Assembly: GCF_022678645.1 (NCBI RefSeq)
Contig: NZ_JALBWV010000054.1
Location: 1 to 64,000, forward strand
Length of the DNA: 64,000 nucleotides
Direction of reading: 5' to 3'
Origin: Saccharopolyspora soli
GTDB taxonomy: Bacteria > Actinomycetota > Actinomycetes > Mycobacteriales > Pseudonocardiaceae
Shown here: positions 17,405 to 26,716 of the stretch, one piece after another
Numbering within the stretch: the stretch's first letter is position 1
Layout: each line of letters starts with the position of its first letter
Notes under the pieces: model-generated
Seen by the model: the letters and a program-made list of their open reading frames with translations, nothing else
The model's database searches: none
Told to the model about the DNA's origin: nothing
Translations under genes and position numbers: made by a program

Positions 17405-17989
17405 ATGCGACTGATCGTGGCCATGACCGGGGCGACCGGCGCCGTGCTCGGCGTACGACTGCTGGAGCGCCTGCGTGCGATGCCGGACGTGGAGACGCAT
17501 CTGCTGATTTCTCGTTGGGCGCGCTCCACGATCGAATTCGAGACCGGCCTCAGTGTGCGTGAGGTCGGCGCTCTCGCCGATTTTGTGCATCCACCTGACG
17601 ACCAGGGTGCCGCGATCTCCTCCGGTTCCTTCCGGGTCGACGGCATGGTCGTTGTGCCGTGCTCGATGAAGACCCTGGCCGGTATCCGGGCCGGATACGC
17701 CGACTCCCTGATCGGCAGGGCCGCCGATGTCGTACTCAAGGAGCGTCGACAGCTGGTACTGGTGGCCAGGGAGTCACCGCTGAGCGAGATCCACCTGGAA
17801 AACATGCTCGCCCTGGCCCGAATGGGCGTGCAGATCGTGCCGCCAATGCCGGCCTTCTATCAGCGTCCCTCCTCCGTGGAGGACATCGTGGAGCACATCG
17901 CTGTCCGGGTTCTCGACCAGTTCGATCTGCCCGCGCCGGAGGCTAAGCGCTGGCAGGGCATGCACGCCGCAAGGACTTTGAGCGTCTGA
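17405..17989 (+). CDS. vdcB: UbiX-family flavin prenyltransferase (hydroxyarylic acid decarboxylase subunit B)
   Basis: A 194-residue UbiX-like protein: MRLIVAMTGATGAVLGVRLL at the N-terminus (FMN site), VVVPCSMKTLAGIRAGYAD in the middle, and LVLVARESPLSEIHLENM and MPAFYQRPSSVEDIV near the end, all diagnostic. UbiX enzymes make the prenylated FMN cofactor from FMN and dimethylallyl phosphate for the UbiD-type partner, here encoded 18 bases downstream. With vdcC and vdcD it forms the three-gene set known for non-oxidative vanillate or 4-hydroxybenzoate decarboxylases. First gene of the operon, divergent to the AraC gene. Confidence 0.92.
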   Translation: MRLIVAMTGATGAVLGVRLLERLRAMPDVETHLLISRWARSTIEFETGLSVREVGALADFVHPPDDQGAAISSGSFRVDGMVVVPCSMKTLAGIRAGYADSLIGRAADVVLKERRQLVLVARESPLSEIHLENMLALARMGVQIVPPMPAFYQRPSSVEDIVEHIAVRVLDQFDLPAPEAKRWQGMHAARTLSV

Positions 17990-18007
17990 CCCCCCAAGGA
18001 AATCGAT

Positions 18008-19432
18008 ATGCCTTATGACGACCTGCGCAGCTTTCTGCACGCCCTGAACGAAGAGGGTCAGCTCCTGCGTGTCACCGACGAGGTACGGCCCGAACCCGAC
18101 GTGGCCGCGGCGGCGAACGCCGCAGCCCGGATGGGGGATGCCGCACCTGCTCTGTACTTCGACAACATCACTGGATTCACCGATGCTCGCATCGCCATGA
18201 ACGTGCACGGCTCATGGGCCAACCACGCGCTGGCCCTCGGACTATCCAAACAGACCGGTGTCGAGGACCAGATCCGGGAATTCGTCCAGCGCTGGGATCA
18301 GTTTCCCGTGGCCCCGGAGTGGCGGGCCGATCCGCCGTGGGCGCACAACACCATGACCGGCGCCGATGTCAACCTCTTCGAGGTGCTGCCGTTGGTCCGT
18401 CTCAACGACGGCGACGCCGGTTTCTACATCGACAAAGCAGCCGTCGTTTCCAAAGACCCCGACGACCCGGACAACAGCGGCAAGCAAAACGTCGGCATTT
18501 ACCGGATCCAGGTCAAGGGGCGCGCGAGATTGGCACTGCAACCAGTACCAGTGCACGACATTGCGCTGCACCTGGGCAAGGCCGAGGAACGAGGGGAAGA
18601 CCTCCCGGTTGCCATCGCCATCGGCAACGAACCGGTGATCTCCATCGTGGCAGCCACGCCGATGCGTTACGACGAGAACGAATACGAACTGGCCGGCGCC
18701 CTGCGCGGCGGGCCGGCACCAATCGCCACCGCGCCATTAACCGGGCTTCCGGTCCCGTGGGGCAGCGAGGTCGTGATCGAAGGCGTGGTCGAAGGGCGCC
18801 AGCGCGAAATCGAGGGACCGTTCGGTGAATTCACCGGCCACTACTCGGGCGGCAGGCGGATGCCGATGATCCGGGTCGACCGGATCTCCTACCGCACCAA
18901 ACCGGTGTTCGAGCATCTCTACCTGGGCACGCCCCCGACCGAGATCGATTACCTCATCGCGGCCAACACCTGCGCTCCGCTCTATCGTCAACTCAAGGCC
19001 GATTTCCCGGAAGTGCGCGCGGTCAACGCGATGTACACCCACGGGTTGGTGGTGATCGTGTCGACGGCCAAGCGATACGGCGGCTTCGCCCGGTCGGTAG
19101 GCCTGCGGGTACTGACCACCCCGCACGGGCTTGGCTACGCGGCCACCGTGATCGTGGTGGACGAGGATGTGGATCCGTTCAATCTGCCGCAGGTGATGTG
19201 GGCGCTGTCGACGAAAATGAATCCCGCACACGACCTCGTCGTCGTCCCGCACTCGCCGGTGATGGAACTCGCGCCGCAGGCAGACATACCCGGTGTGGTG
19301 GACAAGTTGATCATCGATGCGACCACGCCGGTGTCTCCCGACAACCGGGGCAATTACGGCAACCAGGTGCACGACCTGCCCGAAGCGGCGGAGTGGCTGG
19401 CCAGGCTGCGGCAACTCGCCGCGCAATCGTGA
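18008..19432 (+). CDS. vdcC: UbiD-family decarboxylase (vanillate/4-hydroxybenzoate decarboxylase subunit C)
   Basis: A 474-residue UbiD-family enzyme of normal length. It opens with YDDLRSFLHALNEEGQLLRV, and carries the PMIRVDRISYRTKP and LGTPPTEID segments, the acidic PEVRAVN region and the C-terminal DATTPVSPDNRGNYG typical of hydroxyarylic acid decarboxylases. It uses prenylated FMN and a divalent metal to remove the carboxyl group from hydroxybenzoates (vanillate to guaiacol or 4-hydroxybenzoate to phenol). The true substrate is not readable from sequence. Confidence 0.93.
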   Translation: MPYDDLRSFLHALNEEGQLLRVTDEVRPEPDVAAAANAAARMGDAAPALYFDNITGFTDARIAMNVHGSWANHALALGLSKQTGVEDQIREFVQRWDQFPVAPEWRADPPWAHNTMTGADVNLFEVLPLVRLNDGDAGFYIDKAAVVSKDPDDPDNSGKQNVGIYRIQVKGRARLALQPVPVHDIALHLGKAEERGEDLPVAIAIGNEPVISIVAATPMRYDENEYELAGALRGGPAPIATAPLTGLPVPWGSEVVIEGVVEGRQREIEGPFGEFTGHYSGGRRMPMIRVDRISYRTKPVFEHLYLGTPPTEIDYLIAANTCAPLYRQLKADFPEVRAVNAMYTHGLVVIVSTAKRYGGFARSVGLRVLTTPHGLGYAATVIVVDEDVDPFNLPQVMWALSTKMNPAHDLVVVPHSPVMELAPQADIPGVVDKLIIDATTPVSPDNRGNYGNQVHDLPEAAEWLARLRQLAAQS

Positions 19433-19444
19433 GGAGATCATTCC

Positions 19445-19669
19445 ATGCAACGGAAGTGTCCGCGCTGCGCACACGATGTCATCGACCTGCTGTACACCTC
19501 ACCGGTCGCCGGATCCTGGGAAGTGCTGCAATGCCAACGATGTCTGTACGGCTGGCGCACCAGCGAGCCCGCACGCCGCACCGAGCCCGGCGCCTATCCG
19601 GACAGCTTCAAGATGTCGCCGGAGGCGATCCTCAGCGCACCCGAGATTCCGTCGATACCCGCGCTGTGA
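19445..19669 (+). CDS. vdcD: Non-oxidative hydroxyarylic acid decarboxylase subunit D
   Basis: A 74-residue protein with two CxxC pairs (CPRCAHDVIDLLYTS then CQRCLYGW), and the TEPGAYPDSFKMSPE stretch typical of VdcD/ShdD. The small zinc-ribbon-like subunit is found only with vdcB and vdcC homologues and is needed for full activity in described systems. It starts 12 bases after the vdcC stop, with GAGGAG at the right distance. Confidence 0.9.
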   Translation: MQRKCPRCAHDVIDLLYTSPVAGSWEVLQCQRCLYGWRTSEPARRTEPGAYPDSFKMSPEAILSAPEIPSIPAL

Positions 19670-19715
19670 TCGAGGCCATGAATCAACGCCCTTGTCCGAA
19701 GGAAGGACCAAGTCG

Positions 19716-20555
19716 ATGAACGCACTGGTATTGGGCGGCGGCGGTCCCGTCGGCGCCTCGTGGACGGCAGCCCTGCTGGATGGGCTGGGAGCCGCCGGAC
19801 TGCCACTGGGCGAGTCCGATGCAGTGGTGGGCACATCGGCCGGCGCGGTGGTGGGCGCCTGGCTGACGATCCAGCCGGACGGTCTGCCTGAACTACCCAA
19901 GCGGATGCGTGCGCGGGCAACCTGGCATGCCGACAACGCCCGATCCGGCCGGGGCGACAAGAGTCTTCTGCAACGGATGGCGGCAGGATCCGGGCGGGAC
20001 AGCGATTCCGCACGGAGCATCGCTCAGTCCGCGATAGCGGCGATACCGCCGGTGTCGGCGGATGAGGCGGAGGCGTTGTGGAAGGCGGCTCTGCCCGATG
20101 GAGCCTGGCCGCGCCAGCTGCGGGCGGTGGCGGTGAACGCCGACACCGGGCTCGCGCACGCGTGGTCGGCGCAGGACGGCATTTCGCTGGCTGTCGCCGT
20201 GTCGTGTTCGACAGCGGCGCCGGGTGCCGCGCCACCGGTCGCGGTAGCCGACTCGGTCTGGGTCGACGGCGGCGTGCGCTCCGGCACGAACGCCGATCTG
20301 CTCATCGACTTCGACGGCCACGAGTCCGGGCCGGACAAGGTACTCATCGTGGCGCCCATGCCCTCCGACGATCTCGCGCGCGAGCAGGCGATCCTCCACG
20401 AACGCGGATACCGCGTCCGCGTCGTCACCGCGGCCCCCTTCTACACGGCGCCTACCGACCTGCTCGATCCGCATTTCGTCGACGTGGCGGCAACGGCCGG
20501 AGCAAGCCAGGCACGCGACATCGCCGCCGACCTTCGGACGTGGTGGAGCGACTGA
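19716..20555 (+). CDS. Patatin-like phospholipase family protein (copy 2)
   Basis: A 279-residue patatin-fold protein: MNALVLGGGGPVGASW (oxyanion loop), VVGTSAGAVVGAW (Ser nucleophile) and VDGGVRSGTNADL (Asp). The dyad is complete. The ATG at 19716 follows GAAGGAAGGA. It lies 46 bases downstream of vdcD and is probably the fourth gene of that operon. It resembles copy 1 along its length, with an insertion after the nucleophile segment. Confidence 0.87.
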   Translation: MNALVLGGGGPVGASWTAALLDGLGAAGLPLGESDAVVGTSAGAVVGAWLTIQPDGLPELPKRMRARATWHADNARSGRGDKSLLQRMAAGSGRDSDSARSIAQSAIAAIPPVSADEAEALWKAALPDGAWPRQLRAVAVNADTGLAHAWSAQDGISLAVAVSCSTAAPGAAPPVAVADSVWVDGGVRSGTNADLLIDFDGHESGPDKVLIVAPMPSDDLAREQAILHERGYRVRVVTAAPFYTAPTDLLDPHFVDVAATAGASQARDIAADLRTWWSD

Positions 20556-21039
20556 CAGGCCGGTTGTCCCGACACACGTGATCTGGTGGCGGCACGCCGA
20601 GTGTGCTGCGCCCGGGGCCGAACGGGCCGCACCGGACGTCGACCTGATCGGCGTCGGTGGCAACGCGGCGCACGGGCACCGGTTACATGTTCACGGTTGA
20701 GCCTGCTGCTGTCGAAACGAGCCAAGGCCGAGGAACGCGACGCCGCACACCGCAGGTGAGTAGCGCCGAGGCCCGGCGAGCTGGTCCAGAAAGCTCGCCG
20801 GGAAGGCCAGCGCGGACAACGCAATCCAGGCCGTCGCCCCAAGGGAACCAGCGGTGATCGCGGACGGTTTCGCGGCGATGTCCTGGCGGGTAACGGCCGG
20901 CCCATTGTTGTCAGGGCCATGACGTGAGAACGCCCTCAGCTCTGGCACCCAGGACATCGGGCAGGCAAATCACGGAAATGCGGGCTCGCCGCGGTAATTG
21001 ACTCCATAGCGGTGGAATTGCCCGGTCGGTGTCCCGGTG
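20556..21039. other. Intergenic region between convergent genes, no confident gene
   Basis: About 480 bases between two genes that point at each other. A minus-strand open stretch at 20691-20957 encodes a hydrophobic segment (AWIALSALAFPASFLDQL) preceded by SWVPEL, faintly like the end of an MFS transporter, but too eroded to call. I saw no strong terminator hairpin. Confidence 0.3.
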
Positions 21040-21972
21040 CTATCGCCCAGCCGCCTCACGTCCGGTGCTGAAGGATACTTCGCCGCTCTCACCGGGGGCG
21101 AGGACGAAGTCGTGCCGGAGGTCCCAATAGGGTTCAGCACGGTCGGCGGCCGCCAGCCGGCGGGGATCGTCGATCCGCTCGTAATGCACCACGAGCGACG
21201 ATTTCACACCGAATACCGCGTCTGTCCACAGGTATTCGTCATCATCCGTGTAAAGCTCGGTAACGATCGTCCGGTATCCGTCGGCGGTGGCAATGACATG
21301 GAAATGCGCCGGCCGCATGTTGTGGCGGTTCGTAACCCTCAACAGGTCACCGACCGGCCCATCCGCAGGAATGGGATAGCTGACCGGCTTGACAGTCCAG
21401 AGGTCGTACGCTCCGGTTTCGTCCGTGCGGAACCGGCCTCGGAGGTTGTAGTCCGGCTGCAGGGGATCGACGTTCTCGTACAAGCCATTGGCGTTGGTGC
21501 CCCACACATCGAGCTCGGCGCCCGCAATCGGCTCGCCGCGCAAGTTGAGCACCTGGCCGTGGATGTGCGCGGGTTCACCGTCCTCAGAGCCGCCACGGGA
21601 AATGTTCGCCCCGTTGGGCTCCAACGGGGATCCGGCGCGGTAGAACGGGCCCAACACGCTGGTCTCGAGTGCACCATCAGGCACCTCGGCGGCGATCGTG
21701 TCGACGACCATGGTCATACCCAACACGTCGGACAGCAGGATCAGCTCGTGCCGAGCCTCGTCGCTGATCTCGCCGCATCGTCGCAGGAAGTCGGCTGCCC
21801 CGAGCAGTTCGTCCGGTTGCAGGCGGACTTCTCGAGCGAAATCGTGCGCGTGCCGGATGAGCGAGGTGAGCACGACCCTTGCACGGTCGGCGCCGGTGCC
21901 CTGGATCGCTGCGAGCACCTCCGCGGTGATCTGCTCGCTCGTCGTCGAGGTCCCGTGTTCATGGTCCGCCAT
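21040..21972 (-). CDS. Intradiol ring-cleavage dioxygenase (hydroxyquinol 1,2-dioxygenase type)
   Basis: A 310-residue non-heme iron(III) dioxygenase with the N-terminal helical dimerisation region (EVLAAIQGTGADRARVVL) and the catalytic beta-sandwich: SVLGPFYRAGSP, LDVWGTNANGLYENVDP, and RPAHFHVIA with the two His ligands; Tyr ligands lie in LYENVD and in GYRTIVTELY or just before it. The sequence order and length fit hydroxyquinol 1,2-dioxygenases, which convert benzene-1,2,4-triol to maleylacetate. The maleylacetate reductase and FAD monooxygenase genes upstream on the same strand agree. Last gene of the 27.3-21.0 kb operon. Confidence 0.9.
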   Translation of the reverse strand: MADHEHGTSTTSEQITAEVLAAIQGTGADRARVVLTSLIRHAHDFAREVRLQPDELLGAADFLRRCGEISDEARHELILLSDVLGMTMVVDTIAAEVPDGALETSVLGPFYRAGSPLEPNGANISRGGSEDGEPAHIHGQVLNLRGEPIAGAELDVWGTNANGLYENVDPLQPDYNLRGRFRTDETGAYDLWTVKPVSYPIPADGPVGDLLRVTNRHNMRPAHFHVIATADGYRTIVTELYTDDDEYLWTDAVFGVKSSLVVHYERIDDPRRLAAADRAEPYWDLRHDFVLAPGESGEVSFSTGREAAGR

Positions 21973-22368
21973 CGTCGTACTCCTTGTCTTTTCCAGCCAA
22001 TTGGTTCAGCACCGTGGGTGTAATCCACGACGACAAAGCGAATCGCACAACGCCGTAGCGATCCACGGGTTCAGCAGGCGTCCGACCGGAGGGAACCCCA
22101 TCTCCGCGAAGCCTCCGTGCGATACAGGGAGATCTTGCCCGGATCCCGGCTGCGGGGCGACAGCCGCAACCCCAACAAGTCGGACATACGGACATTGCCC
22201 AACGTCCCGCCACGGATATCTGTGAAATGGTTCCGCGACCGGAATTTCGGTTTACGCCCCCGAGAGACGTGCTCACCACCGAGCCGGATCCGCTCGCCGG
22301 CCCCGCTCGATATCCGGCCTCGCCGGCCAGGCCGACGCCGCGGTCAAACAACCATCGCCCACAGTCCC
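21973..22368. other. Intergenic region, nothing recognised
   Basis: Roughly 395 bases between the dioxygenase and the monooxygenase on the same strand. No family-like sequence in any frame and no clear hairpin. The dioxygenase may have its own promoter here. Confidence 0.3.
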
Positions 22369-23994
22369 TCAACGCACACCGGTTGGCACGCCCACCCGGG
22401 GCGTCAACCACTGACCAACCTGGCCTACTAGAGATTCGGCGTCCTCCAGTCGGGTGTGGCCACCGACGTACATGTCCGGCCGCACGAGGATCGCCCGGTT
22501 TTCACCACGACCGATCGCATACCGCTTCACGAGCTCCCCGAGCTGGTCCGGGATGGTGTGATCCTCATCGAAGGCCGCCGTCGTCGGCTCGTCAATGACC
22601 AGAATGGACGACACGCGGTCCCCAAAGGCGGCGCGCATGTGTTCGGCGACCCGCTCAGCGCGTTCGACGTCCTCAGCGACGCCCTTTCGCGGCACCAGCA
22701 CCAACGTGAACCCGCAGTGGCGGAACAGGTCGAAAAGTCGCTTCCGCGGCTCGATGACCAGCTGCGCATCCGGAGCGCGGTCACCGGCCTGTGGCCCCGC
22801 GACCGCGGGAACGTCCGGGGCGGGGACGACATCGCGGTAGTGGTGCGAAAGCCCCGAGATCAGCTCGACGGTCCGCTGCTGCCAGCCAGGTTCGCGAGTG
22901 AGCGCGATGCGGTCTTCAAGCCCTTGACCGAAGGCCATCACGATGTCGTGGGTGGACTTGGCACCCGCGGTGATTTGCTCGCCGATCGGCCGGCGCTCCG
23001 CCTCGTAGGAATCCAGCAGCGTCTCGGGCGCGGCCCCGTCAACGACGGCGGCCAGCTTCCAGCCGAGATTGAAAGCGTCCTGCATGCACCCGTTCATGCC
23101 CTGACCGCCCGCCGGGGAGTGCACGTGCGAGGAGTCGCCGCAGAGCAGGACCCGACCGGCGCGGTAGCTGCCGGCCACGCTGTTGAGGATCTCCCATTGG
23201 GTCGCCCACCGCGGTTCGCCGATCCGCATGCCGATCCCGATCTTGTCGGCCACCGCCTGGAACGACGCACGAGGGTCGTCCGCCCGGGTCATCGCGCCCG
23301 CGTCGCTGAGGTAAACCCGCCAGAGCTTGCCGGGCAGCTTGGTCACCAACATGAACAGTGATTCGCCGATGAAGTAGTTCACCCACGAATCGTCATGGGG
23401 GAAATCTTCCACCTCGACGTCCATCATCGCCATGACACCCACTTTGTCTCCGACGAAGTCGATGCCGGCCCGGTCCCGGACCCGGCTGTGCGCACCATCG
23501 CTGCCGATCACCCACGCGGACCGGTGCGGGGAGACCTCCCCTGATGCCTTGTCGAGTACCGAGAGCGTGACGCCGTCGGCATCCTGCTCCAGGTCGGTGA
23601 ACTCCTGGCCGTATTCCGGGCGAATCCCGTAATGGGCACACAAATGCTCGCGCAGGACCTGTTCGAAGTCGTTCTGGTTGATCTTGTAGTAGAAGGGGTA
23701 ACGTGTCGGGAGCCCGCGAAAATCCGTGCGGGGCTTCTCTTCGTCACTCATCCCGGGAAAGTGGTACACGTTGCCAGGGCACGGTAACGCGACTTCCTCG
23801 ATGCGGTGCGCAACGCCGATGTGCTCGAACATCTCCATAGTCCGGGCGTGCAATGTGAAAGCCCGGGTCGTATGCGAGGGACCAGGCCGTTTGTCGATTA
23901 GCCGCAGGGGTACGCTGCGCCTGGCCAGCTCGTGCGCGGCGATGAGCCCCACCGGGCCCGCTCCGACGATGGCCACACCATTGTGGTCCAGCAT
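22369..23994 (-). CDS. Class A FAD-dependent aromatic hydroxylase (MhpA-like)
   Basis: A flavoprotein monooxygenase of about 541 residues. VAIVGAGPVGLIAAHELAR is the first FAD/NADPH motif, VIGSDGAHSRVRDRAGI the second, and VLLCGDSSHVHSPAGGQGMN the third (GD motif), followed by a C-terminal thioredoxin-like domain of about 150 residues (LDAQLVIEP-like strand onwards). Length and motifs fit the MhpA/phenol 2-monooxygenase/resorcinol hydroxylase group. In this operon the expected job is ortho- or para-hydroxylation of a diol to hydroxyquinol. The ATG at 23994 follows GGAAAGGA; the frame upstream of it is open but not family-like. Confidence 0.92.
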   Translation of the reverse strand: MLDHNGVAIVGAGPVGLIAAHELARRSVPLRLIDKRPGPSHTTRAFTLHARTMEMFEHIGVAHRIEEVALPCPGNVYHFPGMSDEEKPRTDFRGLPTRYPFYYKINQNDFEQVLREHLCAHYGIRPEYGQEFTDLEQDADGVTLSVLDKASGEVSPHRSAWVIGSDGAHSRVRDRAGIDFVGDKVGVMAMMDVEVEDFPHDDSWVNYFIGESLFMLVTKLPGKLWRVYLSDAGAMTRADDPRASFQAVADKIGIGMRIGEPRWATQWEILNSVAGSYRAGRVLLCGDSSHVHSPAGGQGMNGCMQDAFNLGWKLAAVVDGAAPETLLDSYEAERRPIGEQITAGAKSTHDIVMAFGQGLEDRIALTREPGWQQRTVELISGLSHHYRDVVPAPDVPAVAGPQAGDRAPDAQLVIEPRKRLFDLFRHCGFTLVLVPRKGVAEDVERAERVAEHMRAAFGDRVSSILVIDEPTTAAFDEDHTIPDQLGELVKRYAIGRGENRAILVRPDMYVGGHTRLEDAESLVGQVGQWLTPRVGVPTGVR

Positions 23995-24026
23995 GGGATT
24001 CCTTTCCGAGTAGGAGATAACGACAC

Positions 24027-24565
24027 TCAGCCCGGTTCGGCCGCGAAGCCGGGCCGGGAGGCGATAAGACAACTGTTCGCGCGATTCCTGCCGAGCTGTG
24101 CGGCCATCTCGACCGCGCCGGGCGTGACGGTCGGGTCACGATCGACCTCGATCAGCTCGCCGAGCTCACCCGGGTCAGTTGTGACGACCTCGACCACGCA
24201 GCCGAGCTGGCGCAGTATCGCCATCTCGCGGCCGAGCGTCGACGGTACGGTGACCCAGTTGGAGCCGTGCCCGAACGCTGCGATGCGCACGGCCGGCGGC
24301 CAGACTCCTGCCGGAAACCAGGCGAACCGGGATCTCACCCGCACACCGCAGCAACGAGCAGCGTATTCAGCCATCAGGGCGGCAAAACCGTCGAGCCCGA
24401 CCTCCGTGCCCAGGCACGCGGCCAGGGCAGCACCGGCACCCGTCCCGACGGTCTGCCGAACTCCGGCCGGCCGAAATCCGCCGTCGAGAAGACCGCGCAC
24501 CAGACCGCCGAGCCAGACTCCGGCCACTGGCCCACCCCACCGAGGACCCGCGAGTGCACGTTCAC
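24027..24565 (-). pseudogene. Dead patatin-like gene (copy 3)
   Basis: The start at 24565 overlaps the reductase stop (ATGA) and reads MNVHSRVLGGVG, then the frame is lost. Adding one C near 24530 restores GPVAGVWLGGLVRGLLDGGF and the rest of the patatin pattern. The nucleophile elbow reads GTGAGAALAA, so the catalytic Ser (GTSAG in the other copies) is Gly. The segment with the catalytic Asp (DGG) is deleted, leaving about 180 codons against 260. The tail LGREMAILRQLGCVVEVVT still matches copy 1. Clearly non-functional. Confidence 0.75.
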
Positions 24566-25635
24566 TGGCCCACCGAGGGTGGAAGGTCGTCGAGAGAACG
24601 CCCGAGCAACGCCTCGACCGCAGCCGCCTCGACCGGGACCGGGTTGGGCGAGCCCGCGACCTGGCCGGCCACCTCATGCGCGTCTTCCTCTGTCGCTCCA
24701 AGTCTGGACAAGCTCGTGGACAGACCGGACCGCCTCGCCAGTTCCCACAGGCCCAGCGCCGGGTCGGAGCCCAGGAACGGCTCCAGGCGGGCGACCCATT
24801 CGGGACCCGCCGGGGCATTCAACGCCACCACGTGCGGGAGGATCACCGCGTGGGTTTCGGCGTGCGGCAAGTTCAGCTTCCCGCCGAGAAGGTGGCAGAT
24901 CCTGTGCTGCAGACCGGTACCGGTTCGTCCTAATGCCGTCCCGGCCAGGAACGCCGCGTACTGAAGCCCGGATCGCGCTTCGAGGTCGGCCGGGTCGCTC
25001 GCCAACTCCGGCAGACTGGTCGTGACAATGCGGACCGCGTCCGCCGCCAGCGCCGAGGTCAGCGGGTCGCCGTCGGGAGACCAGAGGGCGGCCAAGCAGT
25101 GCGCCAAGGCGTTGAACGCGCTCGGCCCGGTGAGCGCCGGTGGAAGCCCGACAGTCAGTTCGGGGTCGTAGATCACGACGCGCGGGCGTACCCGCTCGTC
25201 GACCCCCGTGCGTTTGTGGTGGGCGCTCGTCGTGCCGAACACCGGCGTCAGCTCCGACCCGGCGTAAGTCGTGGGAACAGCGACGATCGGCAGGCCGGTG
25301 TCCAGGGCGATCGCCTTGGCCAGGCCAGTAGCCGATCCTCCGCCCAAGCTCACCAGGCCGTCCACGCCATCGGCGGCTGCTCTCTTGCCGGCACGCTCGG
25401 CCAGCTCGAGCGGCACGTGCTGGGCCACCTCGTCCCAGCAGCTCGTCAGCCGGTCACCGAGCACGTCGACGAGTGTTCGCGCGCCCGGGGTGTTGCCGTC
25501 GGCGATCAGCATGACCTTCGAGAGACCGAGGCGATCGACCTCGTTACCCACTTCAGCCCGGCGCCCGGGGCCAAACACGACCCTGACCGGGCGCGCCTCA
25601 TACTCGAACGGGTGGCTGTGAGTCGATGAAGTCAT
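24562..25635 (-). CDS. Maleylacetate reductase (iron-containing alcohol dehydrogenase family)
   Basis: A 357-residue enzyme of normal length. GGGSATGLAKAIAL is the nucleotide-binding turn, PTTYAGSELTPVFG the family signature, and the metal-site histidines are present in ALAHCLAAL, QHRICHLLGG and LPHAETHAVILPH. It reduces maleylacetate to 3-oxoadipate with NAD(P)H, the step after hydroxyquinol cleavage by the dioxygenase at 21040-21972. Its ATG overlaps the stop of the paralogue upstream, and its stop overlaps the dead patatin start. Confidence 0.92.
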   Translation of the reverse strand: MTSSTHSHPFEYEARPVRVVFGPGRRAEVGNEVDRLGLSKVMLIADGNTPGARTLVDVLGDRLTSCWDEVAQHVPLELAERAGKRAAADGVDGLVSLGGGSATGLAKAIALDTGLPIVAVPTTYAGSELTPVFGTTSAHHKRTGVDERVRPRVVIYDPELTVGLPPALTGPSAFNALAHCLAALWSPDGDPLTSALAADAVRIVTTSLPELASDPADLEARSGLQYAAFLAGTALGRTGTGLQHRICHLLGGKLNLPHAETHAVILPHVVALNAPAGPEWVARLEPFLGSDPALGLWELARRSGLSTSLSRLGATEEDAHEVAGQVAGSPNPVPVEAAAVEALLGRSLDDLPPSVGQ

Positions 25636-26636
25636 TGCATGGCCTCCTTCAGCAACAAGCGCAAAGAGTCGACGGCCACGTGACCATCCAGGTCAGGCCT
25701 GCCGGCCAACCGCGCGACGAGGGCCTCAGCATCGAAGGGCGGACACACGGAGCCGAGGTCGACCGGCAGGCCGAGGGAGGCGGCGAACTCCCGGGTTGTT
25801 TCCGCCGCCGGGACCCGGCCCGCGAGATCGGTTCCGGCAGCCACATGTGGTGCCAGACAAGCGATCAGCGATCCATGGTCGATGCGGTGGGTCGCGCCGA
25901 GATCCTCGGCGACGAGCTGCGCCGGGCCGGGCCCGGCAGCCTCCAGCGCCGCCCCGGCGAGCGCGGCGCCTTCGAGCGCACGTTCACGCAACTCGCGATC
26001 GACGGGGTTACGCACCAACAGCGGCAGTGTTTCCCACAGCACGCGCAGTGCTGTGCTCGCTGCCTCCGCCGGAACCGACACTGTGCCGGCCAGGATCTCC
26101 AGGCATGCTCCCACGGCAGCCATGCCGCTGGACACGAGCACGCGCACGGGCGTCGCATCGAGCAGTTCCGGATCGCGGACCACCGCGCGCGCGGCACATC
26201 GCTGCGACTGCCCGCTCTCCTTGCCCCTTCCCGTCGTGACGAAGTAGCGCGAGGTCATCTCCGCGCCGGATAACGTCACCGGTAAGGCGATCCACGGCAG
26301 TCCCAGTGCCAGCGCGACGATCTTGGCGTACCCGGCGGCTGATCCACCGCCGATGGCGATCACCGAGTCGGCGTGCACTTCCTGAGCAGACGCGACCGCG
26401 AGGTTCACTTCCCACGACGGCACGTGGGCCACCGTGTCGGTGAAGCTGCCCGTCGATCGCCCGCCGAGCAGATTCCTCACTCGCTCGGCGGGCGCAGCGC
26501 ATCCTGGACCGACCACCAGCAGTGCCTTCTGCGCACCGAGGCGATCGACGATCTCCGGAAGCTGCTCCAGCGAATTGCCACCTGTCAAAAGGTGTGCGGA
26601 CGGGAGAGCTTGGTTCTCCTCCGTGGTTCCGCTCAT
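25632..26636 (-). CDS. Degenerate maleylacetate reductase-like protein
   Basis: A 334-residue protein of the same fold as its downstream neighbour: VIAIGGGSAAGYAKIVALA, PVTLSGAEMTSRYFVTTGRG and a closing HRIDHGSLIACLAPHV. The metal site is eroded: the position of ALAHC reads AVGACLEI and that of HRICHLLGG reads AQLVAEDLG, so two of three His ligands are gone, while the LPHAE-like His remains (IDHGS). It is likely inactive alone and might pair with the active reductase, with which it is translationally coupled (ATGA at 25632-25635). Confidence 0.8.
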   Translation of the reverse strand: MSGTTEENQALPSAHLLTGGNSLEQLPEIVDRLGAQKALLVVGPGCAAPAERVRNLLGGRSTGSFTDTVAHVPSWEVNLAVASAQEVHADSVIAIGGGSAAGYAKIVALALGLPWIALPVTLSGAEMTSRYFVTTGRGKESGQSQRCAARAVVRDPELLDATPVRVLVSSGMAAVGACLEILAGTVSVPAEAASTALRVLWETLPLLVRNPVDRELRERALEGAALAGAALEAAGPGPAQLVAEDLGATHRIDHGSLIACLAPHVAAGTDLAGRVPAAETTREFAASLGLPVDLGSVCPPFDAEALVARLAGRPDLDGHVAVDSLRLLLKEAMQ

Positions 26637-26716
26637 GCGGAGTTCCTCGCTTCCCCGGCACCGCGAGGCGCCGTGGTCGGTCCGGGCACGCCGGCGGGCT
26701 CGGTCAGTCCGGCGAG

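Noticed and set aside
24374-24565. Intact small protein beginning at the patatin copy 3 start
   Set aside because: The first 12 residues are patatin-like, after which one missing base turns it into nonsense; it is the broken start of the dead copy.
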